Of a stretch of DNA of 64,000 bases, positions 54,529-64,000 are shown piece by piece (within the stretch, counting starts at the first letter, position 1; each line of letters begins with the position of its first letter). Origin of the DNA: Annulohypoxylon bovei var. microspora (taxonomy: Eukaryota > Ascomycota > Sordariomycetes > Xylariales > Hypoxylaceae). The DNA is taken from assembly GCA_022836615.1 (NCBI GenBank), contig MU405256.1, positions 186,001-250,000 of the forward strand. Reading direction: 5' to 3'. The notes beneath the pieces are model-generated. The model made no database searches. It had not been told where the DNA came from and was given only the letters and a program-made list of their open reading frames with translations. The translations under genes and the position numbers were made by a program.

Positions 54529-57500
54529 CTTAAAGGATTGGACTTCCTACGTATGATCGAGTCCATTCAGAAACACTCTCTATAAACAATACTTGGTAAA
54601 GAGTATATTAAAAGATTATTAAGGTTGTATGCCGTCGCAACGGCTCGAAAGTCGAGTATAACGTTGTTTTGTTTAGATCCCGATTACAACTGTGGGGACT
54701 TCAATATAGGTAAACGACTAAGGTTCAAACATAAAACCGAGCTTTGCTGGCAGCTGGTTGCTCTTGCTCTTGTTTCTTTTGCTATTTTGCAGGGCTGGGA
54801 AAGCGGCCCCACATAAGATTTGCTACGCTCTGGCTCTTAATAAAAACGCTCGGGGCTTCTTGGGGGGGGTTCTTGAGAGAACGGGTGGCTGGGGTTTTTC
54901 GCCGCTTCCCACTCCTTGTCGCAAATAATTTAAAAAGTTGGAAGGAGGCCTTCAGCTCCCAAGATTCAAGAGGGGATTCGGCGATAAACCCATCACGTGC
55001 GATACATCCAAAGCTGTTCTGTTACTGGCCAGCATCGACCCAATTGTCATCCTCCATCGTCAAACCGATCTCAAGATTAATATGGACTGCCACGTCAATG
55101 TGCCGCTTGCTAGCCAGTCTTGCCAGTCTTGCCAGTCTTTGCCTCACACACCCTAAAGCACAGATACAGCACAGATAAAGCACAGACGGATAGGATAATA
55201 CCCGTCTCTCTATCTGAAGGAAGCTAGGGCTTAGGCACTCTAGTACCTAGGTAGTAGCCGAAGAGCTGACCGTTCGATAATGAAGCTCTACTCGTCGACT
55301 TAGCTGCATAGGTCTGTAGCACCAGACCAGCGCCCAGGCAGTCGTGTGTCCTGAGGGAATTCGTCTGCTCATTTGAGCGACACCACGTAAAACTAAACTG
55401 ATGACACGGAGACCTTGGCTATTACATTAGATCAATAGCACTTTTCAGTCGGTATGTTTCAATCGGGCGGTAAACTAGACATTCCAATACACATGTCTCG
55501 GAGGCCTAAGTTTCGTGGTCGTTGATACATTTGTATTGAAGACAGTTGTGGCAAAACGTAACATCGATACCTGTTTCGCCTTTCTTCAATCGACGACTCG
55601 GGTTTCCGGTTTTCCAATAGGAACCATCGATATGTTCCTATTCGTTAAAGAATTGCAAGGTTATGAGGCTAGTCAACTTTTGAATGCCTACATGCATAGA
55701 GCATCAATAACATTGCTTTGGTTTTGTTATAGAACTTTATTACATGTAAGTTGAAGTCGCAATTAAGCAAACTCCCGTTCTGCCAACTGCCGTGATGAGA
55801 CGAACGAGTTCGGATTCTTCTCTTACGGATACATTGCTAAGGGTTATGAAGACAACCAAGCTGAATCATAGGTACACGACACCACCTATCGACGGGCGAG
55901 CTGACTAGATTGTACTATGTAAGTGCCAACTACCAACTAGATACACCCACGATGGTTGATACAAGTAATGTAAGCGGCTGAAAACACTTTTAGATACGTG
56001 GCTTTATTGCGAGAAAGGGTCATCGGATTAGGTCTTACAATAAGGAAATAGTTTGTCGTTTAGTGACAGGCTTGTCTAGGTAGATGTTATTCTTTTTCGT
56101 TTGCCTACCTACTTACCTAGATGGATATGTAGGTACCTTTAATAAGGGCAGCAGGGCAGCATATGACTATATTGCTAGGTAATCATGAGTGACACCTAGC
56201 CTAGTAAATGCTCGGCCCTATCGTATTTTATCATTCTCGTATACTTGTGCCCTAGAAGAGTAGAAGAGATCTAGAACCAGCGAATGATACTTCATTGAGT
56301 TAGATGATTTAAGCGCTTTAGTAAATTTTTGATATGTAACTGCAGGTAGCCTAATTCGATTCAGTGCCTTTCAACCACATGGTAACAAACTTAATTCTAC
56401 AAAACCTACGTACATACCTGGTAAACACGTTTATCTAAACAATTTTAGCTTTGACCCAAAAACATCGAAACAATAAAAATTATACGCAGGTACACATGTA
56501 AGGGCCTGAAGTTTAAAGGCTAGGAGTTTCGAATTGAATTCAAGGCACGTCATCTTGTATCACGACTGCACCGAAGTTCTGGAAACCCTTCACAGGCGCA
56601 TTCCGAATCTAGCAATCTTGTACAGTAATTACATAACTTGAGATAGGCGATCCTTCTCATGTATGGATGCGGCAAAATACGGGGATTTATTGGTCGGCTT
56701 GTGCGAGTGGGCTTAAGGTCAACACCATTTATTAGCGAGTCAGGTTCACCCATTACTCTCACGTAAAATTGTACTAACATCTGTACTTGGGTATACAACA
56801 TATGTATACTAAAAGGCGCCCCTTGATATATGTACCTACATATATTGATAACTACCTAGGGTATCTAATATATAGAATTGTCAATTGATACCTATTATAC
56901 TATTCAGATAACGCTCTTAACCATGAAGTGCATAAGACCATCCCTTAATAGTATGTATACAGCCATCCCGCAGTTTCCAGACTTGACATCCTTCTGTATT
57001 GCTCTTTCTATACCTACAGTACTTCAAAGTTATTAAGTTTTAGGACGCAGAATGGAAGCCACTTCAAATCACAACAGCGGCTTGTGGGGGTCCACAGTCC
57101 CACTTACAAATTTAATAGATGTAACTCTTGGCTCTAAGCAATGTCGCGCAGGATGGAGGAAAGAAGAAAAAAATTAATTATTCGGTTCAACGCTAGACTA
57201 GGTACCAGATACGGTTACTACACTTATCAATAATCCCTGCACATAACCAGAGGGAAAGTATGGAACGACAACATTGAACACCGTTGTTTCTTAAATTCGT
57301 CAGTTGTATTGTCGGAGCTGATCTGGTTGATCTATTTTTTACCAGATAGCACTTTATTTCCTCTTCCGACGGAAACTTCATTCATAATCGTAATCCGCAC
57401 AACGCCAATTGTTCTGTCGCAGTTTTGTCACCCCTGAGACATTCGCCTTTGTTACCTTGACTACCTCTGAATCCCTGAAAAAGTGGCTTCAGCCACCTTA

Positions 57501-57861
57501 ACTTTTTATCATCCATCTCCATCTTTGCCTTAAACTGTCGGCAGCCTCTTGGTTTGAGGACTGTGGCAGAAGGCACAACAAATCTGGCTCCCATCGACCT
57601 TAGCAACGACGTGAATTCTTCCTCTAGCGACCGCCCTGCGATCGCCCACCGTCGAAGACGATCCTCTGCAGGTAGCGACTCTGGTAATCGCGTTCCCCCT
57701 CTGCGTCTGGGCCACCAGGCCCAGTACTTGCAGCCAGCTCTAAGTCCTATACCTGGTATGTTGGCTGCTTACCTACGTTCGCCTACAAGGCTCTAACAAA
57801 AAAATCAAAATCGGTCAGTCTCACTAATACGAGTTACGCCTCAGGCACTCCCAACATCCCG
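54529..57861. other. 3.3-kb divergent spacer between lah and the GT34 gene
   Basis: No complete gene is supported. The part near lah is its promoter side. A CTTGCCAGT unit repeats about three times at 55114-55140, and TACCTAGGTA occurs at 55243-55252. The last 400 bases hold an upstream exon of the GT34 transcript, described separately. Open frames at 54744-55178 and 55515-55754 are composition artefacts with no motif. Confidence 0.5.
57479..57755 (+). other. Upstream exon of the GT34 gene, open in frame
   Basis: A well-formed intron at 57756-57844 (donor GTATGT, branch CACTAATAC, acceptor CTCAG) joins this segment to the GT34 gene in frame. The join reads SPIPGTPNIP directly before the GT34 methionine at 57862. 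The frame is open back to a TGA at 57476 but contains no ATG. So it is either 5' UTR, or coding sequence attached to an earlier exon that I could not locate. Its Ser/Arg/Pro-rich reading resembles the cytosolic tail that follows. Confidence 0.6.
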
Positions 57862-59496
57862 ATGTCCTTGAGTAGAAGTCCCTCTCCAGTTCCCGGAGGA
57901 GGGTGGTCTTCACCAGGTCTCAATATTAACACCAGCGGTCGATCCAGCCCAGCGAAATCGTCCTTCTCAGGTCCTAACGGCGGTTCCGTGACGTGGGAGT
58001 CCGCAAGATTAAAGAGTCAGGGTGTCGCCGGTTATCCGTCATTTTCTACACAAAACCAGGGTTTCTTTACACGACACATGCGCCGCATCTCGAGCAGTTT
58101 ACCATCCTTTAATGTAGCGACGGACGAAAGATACGCGGAAAAGGAGAAGCTCGGACGCGGCAGGTGGAAGATTCCGCTACTAGGAAGAGTCAGAGCAATG
58201 ATCGCAAGAATGGGTAGGAAGGGGAAGATACGTGCGCTTCTAGCGTTACTACTACTCACATGCTACATATTATTCTACATCACACGTGAGTTTTAACTCT
58301 AGCTTACACCGTTTAGGTCGCTAATCATCACCCAGCCCTTTGGTACCATTGGAGAAGAACGGGCTGGCTAGGAGGCGGGGAAAAGTTTGTTATCATACTT
58401 GCCGCAAACATCGGAGGCGGCGTAATGGAATGGAAGGGAGCGCGTGAGTGGGCCATTGAAAGAGATAGTGTCAGAAACAAACGAAAGTATGTCGGAAGAT
58501 GGGGTTACGATCTCGAAGTCGTCGATATGAGCACCAAGAAGCGGTACGCGCACGAGTGGCGGGAAAGCTGGGAGAAGGTGGACAGTATCAGGAACAGTTT
58601 TAGGAAATATCCAAAAGCTGAATGGTGAGCTAGCGCATACGTACGCGCCGCGAGGCTTTGTCATGCTAACATGCTGCAGGATTTGGTGGCTGGACCTTAA
58701 CACATTCGTCATGGAACCCTCCTATTCGCTTCAAAGTCACCTATTCAACAATTTGGAGAAGCACATCTACCGCGACATAAACGACTTCAACCCCCTCAAC
58801 ATATCGCATCCCATTCAAGCGAACTACCTAGATCCAGTGTCGACAAGCGCAGTGGGTGACGGAAATGTTGACTCCGTGAACCTCATCCTATCTCAGGACT
58901 GCTCGGGATTTAATCTTGGCTCGTTTTTCATCAGACGAAGCGAGTGGACCGACCGCTTACTGGATATATGGTGGGATCCAGTAGCATATGAACAGAAGCA
59001 CATGGAGTGGGAACACAAGGAACAAGATGCGCTCGAACAACTATACACAACCCAACCGTGGATTCGAAGCCAAACAGCCTTCCTTCCACAACGACTTATC
59101 AACAGCTTCCCAACTGGGGCATGTTCTGATAACGGAAATGACACTCGCATCCATTATAACGAGAACGATCGAGACTTTGTCGTGAACATGGCAGGTTGCG
59201 AGTGGGGTCGTGATTGCTGGGGAGAGATGTACAACTTCCGCGAGTTAAGTTATTATCTGAACCGAAATCCTTGGGAACTATTCAAGGAGGACCTAGTCGC
59301 TGTTATTTGGTTCAAGTTGACTGGCCAGAAAGTTAAGTGTACGTATTTGTATTTCCTTCCATTCCCTTGCTTTCTCATATGCAGGTTATCTTTCCTTAAC
59401 ACTCATCCCAATCACCGGCACATTCTTTCTACGAACTCCAAATTACATTTGAGAAATTGTTCAAATCAATTACTAACTATAAGGATTATAGTATAG
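57862..59496 (+). CDS. GT34 alpha-1,6-mannosyltransferase, MNN10/MNN11 type
   Basis: Predicted Golgi type II membrane enzyme that adds alpha-1,6-mannose during N-glycan outer-chain (mannan) synthesis as part of the M-Pol II-like complex. Exons are 57862-58285, 58336-58624, 58680-59338 and 59492-59496, giving 458 residues. A Ser/Pro/Gly-rich cytosolic tail of about 125 residues ends at one membrane helix (LLALLLLTCYILFYI). Family blocks follow: KFVIILAAN, RDSVRNKRKYVGRWGYDLEV, YAHEWRESWEKVDSIRN, the WIWWLDLNTF nucleotide-sugar/metal site (D243-L-N245, so Asn rather than the usual second Asp), NLILSQDCSGFNLGSFFIRR, QPWIRSQTAFLPQRLINSFP and AGCEWGRDCWGEM. The last intron (153 nt) is stopless and a multiple of three, so spliced (ending VKL) and unspliced forms share the stop at 59496. 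MNN10 versus MNN11 is not decided. Confidence 0.88.
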
Positions 59497-60565
59497 GATA
59501 ACTCTCTTTCGGCGCAGTCAAAGTCCTGATCCCGACGAGGTTCCCGGTTTGGATGGTTGGATCGCATTTTTATGTTTCTTTTTGGAAGGTTAGATTATTT
59601 CCCCTTGGCCACGAAACCTTGATGTCTTGTCCTCTATTCCTCATGGCGCGATCAGCAACTTTGCTTGTCGCTCAATATACCCATTTTGCATTGCAATCGG
59701 AAAGGACATGTTTAAATCTTCTTCTAAACTTCACCTAGTAGACAGTCGTAGCTTTCATCAGCTCTCCGTCGATCCAGACCATTCAGAGGAGTGATCTAGC
59801 CAGTTCGTTTGAGATTATGAAACGGCCTGGAGTAAGGGAAAGAGTTGGTGGTTCATGTGCACCTGTATTGTTATGTATAATACCTGATGTCACTCTTGGC
59901 ATTATGAGAGGATTCAATTATGTTGGGGGGTCAACTACTACTTGACAGTCTTGTGTTCTTATGCTCTGTAGCAGCACTATGTTTTGAGGGTAACTTGTGC
60001 TTCAAATTACGAATATCATATTTTGGTCCACTTACATATGAGCCACATATATGTCAGTAGTAGATATATATGTACCAACATGGAATACTTACATGTATGT
60101 AAATTGAGTGTCAATGATTTCACGATATGTATATATTACGTTTTTCATATGGCAGATTAGTGCTCAAACATCTTGTTTTGATAATCCAAGCAGCGACGTG
60201 CGTCTGCTCTTGCCAAACATTCGACCTACTACCGTATCATTCAGAAAGACCCTTACAAGTTTGTTTTTCATAGACCGTCGAAACTGCAGGAAGCAAAATA
60301 AACTGTACCTTCCAAACGATTTAAACCTTCTTGAATCTACACATTTAGGTACCTCCTGAAGACGCCTAAGGTACATATGTATTTAACTTATCAATGTCTA
60401 CCTACTAAGTGTCAACATTATTTAATACAAATATCACCTTTCTTCCTATTCCCAAACTTACCCACTAATTTTCAAACCATCTTCTCATCCGCCGCCTCCA
60501 TTACTAAGGTTCACCCTACCATCTTATTTACATAGCAAAACTATTACACCCATATCATCGCCGAG
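59497..60565. other. 1.1-kb spacer
   Basis: No gene is supported. It contains the GT34 3' UTR and, from about 60400, a pyrimidine-rich stretch that looks like the promoter/leader of the MYND gene. The frame at 60108-60359 lacks any motif. Confidence 0.5.
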
Positions 60566-61468
60566 ATGGGTATTTGGGGCCCAGGTCTCATGCAGACCGA
60601 TGATGACTACGAGATTGCCATTGACCTATCTGCGGCGTGTGGTTGTCAGCTTGTCTTCGAAAAAAGGGATGAACACAAAAAAGGAGACACGATCAAAATA
60701 CTGAACGACGGTGTGCTCTCCAAGCAACTTGACAAGATTCTCTCAGGCGATTTTCGACCCCATACCAGCTATCACAAGCGTGAGCGTGTAGCTGTCGTCC
60801 TTACTATGCTTGCAATGGAACTCGGTGCCAAGATTGAGACTCGTCAGTTGACGACAATTCAAGTGCTCCGACCCTTGCTTCCCACCATGGAACAGCAACT
60901 TCAACTATTCACCGCACTCGACGAGTACAAGAATGATGGCACACCTTGGATTACAGGATCGAAGAATTTCAAGGAAACACGAGGCGCGGCTCCTAGTGGG
61001 AAGATGAATTCCGGTCTTGGTGATCCGTTCCGGTACAGCGGCTTAGGGTTAGTTGTAAACTCCTTCCCTATCATGATCGTGTTACAACACCGTGCCCTCT
61101 TCAATCTATCACGATTCAATTAAAAAATTGCTGACTATAATTTCATGGTTAGACACTCTGCTGACGACTTTCCCACGGCGGAGATGGCTAGCAAGGCCTG
61201 TCTCAGTTGTGGGGAGAAGGAACATAACCTTCTTCGTTGCTCGCGTTGCAAGATGGCTCGATACTGCGATAAGAAATGCCAACGGTATGACTGGGGAGTT
61301 CATCAAAGGGTCTGCAAAGTTCATGAAAGCCCTCGAGTCTGCGTAAGTTGCAGCATCTCGTCCGTATCTCTAGTCCCGGGCTTACAGTATCCATAGGCCA
61401 CCGAAGAATCATCAACACCGGTCATCAACCCGGTAGGGCGTGATTATATCCCTCTTTCGATAGATTAA
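60566..61468 (+). CDS. MYND zinc-finger protein with a DUF4259-like N-terminus
   Basis: Exons are 60566-61047, 61153-61342 and 61397-61468, giving 247 residues; the function is unknown. The N-terminus reads MGIWGPGLMQTDDDYEIAIDL, which resembles the GxWGxGxxxxDD start of bacterial DUF4259 proteins. A helical region follows with RERVAVVLTMLAMELGAKIE and LRPLLPTMEQQLQLFTALDEY. The C-terminal part is a complete MYND finger beginning CLSCGEKEHNLLRCSRC, then YCDKKCQRYDWGVHQRVC; all eight zinc ligands are present. MYND fingers usually bind proline-rich partner peptides. Intron 1 (donor GTTAGT, 105 nt) and intron 2 (donor GTAAGT, 54 nt) both keep phase, and the last exon reads PVGRDYIPLSID. No membrane segment or localisation signal is seen. 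Confidence 0.85.
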
Positions 61469-64000
61469 CCAATGTCTCCATGACCGAGCGGATGGGCATG
61501 GTCCAGGATGGTTGGTTTTGAGCACATTGCTAGTAGCCTCGATTTCAACTTACTTTTTCTCATTGAGATTTCGGAGGGAAATGTGGCATGATATCGTAGG
61601 CCCTGGAATGGGGCCTATAGGATCTTTGCTAGGTAGCACATGAGTTTGACGATGAAGTAGTCTCACAGGACACCGCTGCGAATGTATATGAATTCAAGAC
61701 AATGAAAAGGCCTACTATGAAATATGATTTAAGCCTGTGATGTATTAGTGCCACCGGTATCCTAGAATAAATGGTCATAAGATTCTCCGTTTCATGCACT
61801 TAAATATTAGCTGGAAATACATAGCTATAAATGAGGCTCAGTCTAGGATAGGTGATACAGTGATCCACATCCGGGATCATCCTAAATATCTAAATCAGGC
61901 AACTCAGATCTAATTTCATGTGACAAGTACCTACTTCTATTCCCTACCCCCAGAACGGATGAAAATGTGATATGGTCATTAGATAAACGATTAATCACAA
62001 TACATCGCACGAATAGTTCTCCTGAGGGCAATGATCTATTAAAATGTAACAAACAGAGAACACAAAAGTAACTTACTTTGTCAGGCGAGCGTACCAGTTG
62101 GTAAAAATCTTTCGATTCTTAAGAAGTTAAACATATGTACTGTACTACCCAGTAGGTGAGCTGATTACCGGATTAATCAATGACCTATATATAGGTCATA
62201 GGAGGATGGGGATCAATGGGGAAAAGCGAAACTTAAATTGCTTAGCTTAGCGGCGCAGACACATCAAGATCTATATGGGTATGCATATGGGTTTGCATAG
62301 GTATACGTACATGATCCTCACGACCCATAACCTTAAGCCCATCTCGGTAGTCGAATCTAATCAACATTAGTTCCAGTTGTAGAACCAAGATACCTTTTAC
62401 CACGTATTCGCGTATTCGGGCCGCTTTTCATTCACGGAGCATTAACATCAACAATGCGTGACTCGGAGCTGAACTCGGGAATCCTAGTATTTTCTGGATA
62501 GCATACGAATACAAGATAAATCTTTCGAGGTGAGGTCCGGGAGGATGCCGAAGTAGCAATAACTAGCAGATTGAAATGACGATATCCAACGAACTGTCCA
62601 AAGGAAGCAGGACGTTTCGAGTAGTTTGTTTCGACTTGCCGTTTCAGAAGCGGACCAGCGCCCAATTAACAGTTGTGGCGCGTAGGCTTCGTACTTTGTC
62701 ACGATATTTGTACTACTGAGGTCACTGTACTAATTGATGAGGTAACGTTCCTCAGTGCTTGTTACGTACGGTACTTACAGTAGGGAGTACAGTACGTTCT
62801 AGTGTGTGGTGGGGAGGTTTAACTGCGGGCCAAAAGGGGCTGGACGTTGCCAAGATTGTGGCGGCCAGAATTCCAGTTTCGATCAACTACGTTCCATCTA
62901 TTGGCTAAGAGGCCTTCATTCTCGTGTATCAAACTCCGTAGAAGCCGACCACATTCACAGACCTGCCTGGTAGACCTTCAGCATACATTCTTCATAGGTA
63001 GTAGATTCGATGTCTTACCCCAGCTTGATCCTCTTTTATCGGATAGATTGCGTACTGATACAGCAACATTGGCGGCATGTCGTCCAACCAACGTTACCAT
63101 AGCTCTCTTTCTCTCTCTTGCTGAAGATGCTCCTCACATGCTTAGATCTACTAACGTCTTTTCACATCTGAAAGGAGGTGTTAGCCCCAGAGGCGTTTAA
63201 TGTTTGTAGTATTTCACATTGACTGGCACAATAAACCTATGTCTTACGAATTCGTCTATTACTGAATCTAGAAACCTCCCCAATTAGTTAAACCTAATAT
63301 GACCACGTTCAAGGATATTTGAACCATGAACCATCTTACATCTTTCTGACCACTTGCACGAATTAGGGTTAACGTGACATATCACGACCTCTCCTACCCT
63401 AAAATTCCCACCCCGGTGAAAAAAAGTCCAATCCTGAATGTGCCTTCCTAATTTATCTTAATCTATGTCAAGCGAAATCAAGCGAGGAAGCATCTAGTGA
63501 GATCCTACAGTTCTTTTCAACCTTCCCTTGGAATTCCCGAATCTATTAAATTCAGAGGTTGCTGCTCCGGTTAGCACAATCTAAAATAAATCACAACCAC
63601 CTCAAGGTAGATTCCATCCTTTCCAACCTCGACCAAACTGCGTCGTTTTCATTCTCATTCTCATCTTTAAAAGAAGTCTAGTCGTCGTTCCTTATGCGGC
63701 TCTGAAAAAACATAAAAATTCTCAAAATCATTCGTGTCTCTCTTTATTCACACGCAATACACACAAGCCGCAACTTGATCACGCACTCCTTTGTTTGCGG
63801 TACCAATTGTTCTATTTCGACACCTGACAAACAACGAACTTCTCTAGCCTTGCTATTGTTCCACTACAAGTGATCATTCAAGTCTTGAATCACTCCCTTT
63901 AAGATTTGACAACCCATTGTCATTTATTTAAATTTCAAAGGCGGTCATTGCCTCGTTCACTTACCCAAGGGCCAAGGCTTACCACTCATTTTCAACGTCG
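61469..64000. other. 2.5-kb terminal spacer
   Basis: No gene is supported. The frame at 62847-63200 has no motif and no codon pattern that stands out. An imperfect hairpin lies at 62764-62797. From about 63440 the sequence becomes pyrimidine-rich with TCATTCTCATC runs, which could be the promoter and leader of a gene beyond the window. Confidence 0.45.
62764..62797. repeat. Imperfect hairpin with 12-bp arms
   Basis: ACGTACGGTACT (62764-62775) pairs with AGTACAGTACGT (62786-62797) with one mismatch around a 10-base loop. It lies in non-coding DNA. Confidence 0.7.

Noticed and set aside
62847..63200. 117-codon plus-strand frame
   Set aside because: No motif, no neighbouring exon, and ordinary spacer composition; not enough to call a gene.
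1..64000. tRNA, rRNA or a secondary-metabolite gene cluster
   Set aside because: I saw no convincing tRNA A/B-box pair or rRNA segment by eye and no polyketide synthase, peptide synthetase or terpene cyclase motifs; a tRNAscan run would settle the tRNA question.

Overview
This window is nuclear DNA from a filamentous ascomycete (Pezizomycotina, most likely Sordariomycetes; no genus can be named from sequence alone). The evidence is short introns of about 50-105 nt with GTRNGT donors and CTAAY branch sites, a velvet-family regulator, a Zn(II)2Cys6 factor with a fungal-specific middle domain, a Leashin/involucrin-repeat giant gene (a lineage marker for Woronin-body fungi), and long AT-rich, gene-poor spacers with decayed inverted-repeat elements.

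Layout. 1-2440 (minus): 5' part of telomerase reverse transcriptase, cut by the window edge. 5835-11887 (plus): a 1977-residue RhoGEF with DH, BAR and SH3 domains. 11.9-19.2 kb: a gene-poor spacer holding a 691-bp inverted-repeat element. 19193-20809 (plus): velB. 22737-23219 (plus): a small DUF3602 protein. 23356-24379: a second inverted-repeat element with an internal array of boxes at a 20-21 bp period. 25785-26933 (plus): an unusually GC-rich GNAT acyltransferase, convergent with 26986-28212 (minus), uroporphyrinogen decarboxylase. 28637-30676 (plus): a 679-residue protein I do not recognise, divergent from the heme gene. 32573-35401 (plus): a Zn(II)2Cys6 transcription factor. 36334-54528 (minus): one 18.2-kb gene for a Leashin-like tether of about 6030 residues. 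57862-59496 (plus): a GT34 alpha-1,6-mannosyltransferase of the MNN10/MNN11 type. 60566-61468 (plus): a MYND zinc-finger protein with a DUF4259-like N-terminus. The last 2.5 kb has no supportable gene.

The genes do not form one pathway or a biosynthetic cluster. Several serve hyphal growth and development: RhoGEF polarity signalling, velvet-controlled development and secondary metabolism, Woronin-body tethering at septa, and cell-wall mannan synthesis. Telomere maintenance and heme synthesis are housekeeping. All exon models were built by hand from frame continuity, splice consensus and remembered family motifs; no alignment or transcript data were available.

The least expected signals are the two non-autonomous inverted-repeat elements, the phased box array inside the second, the TACCTAGGTA palindromes scattered through non-coding DNA, 12-bp minisatellites that lengthen the giant tether in frame, and introns whose length is a multiple of three and which carry no stop.
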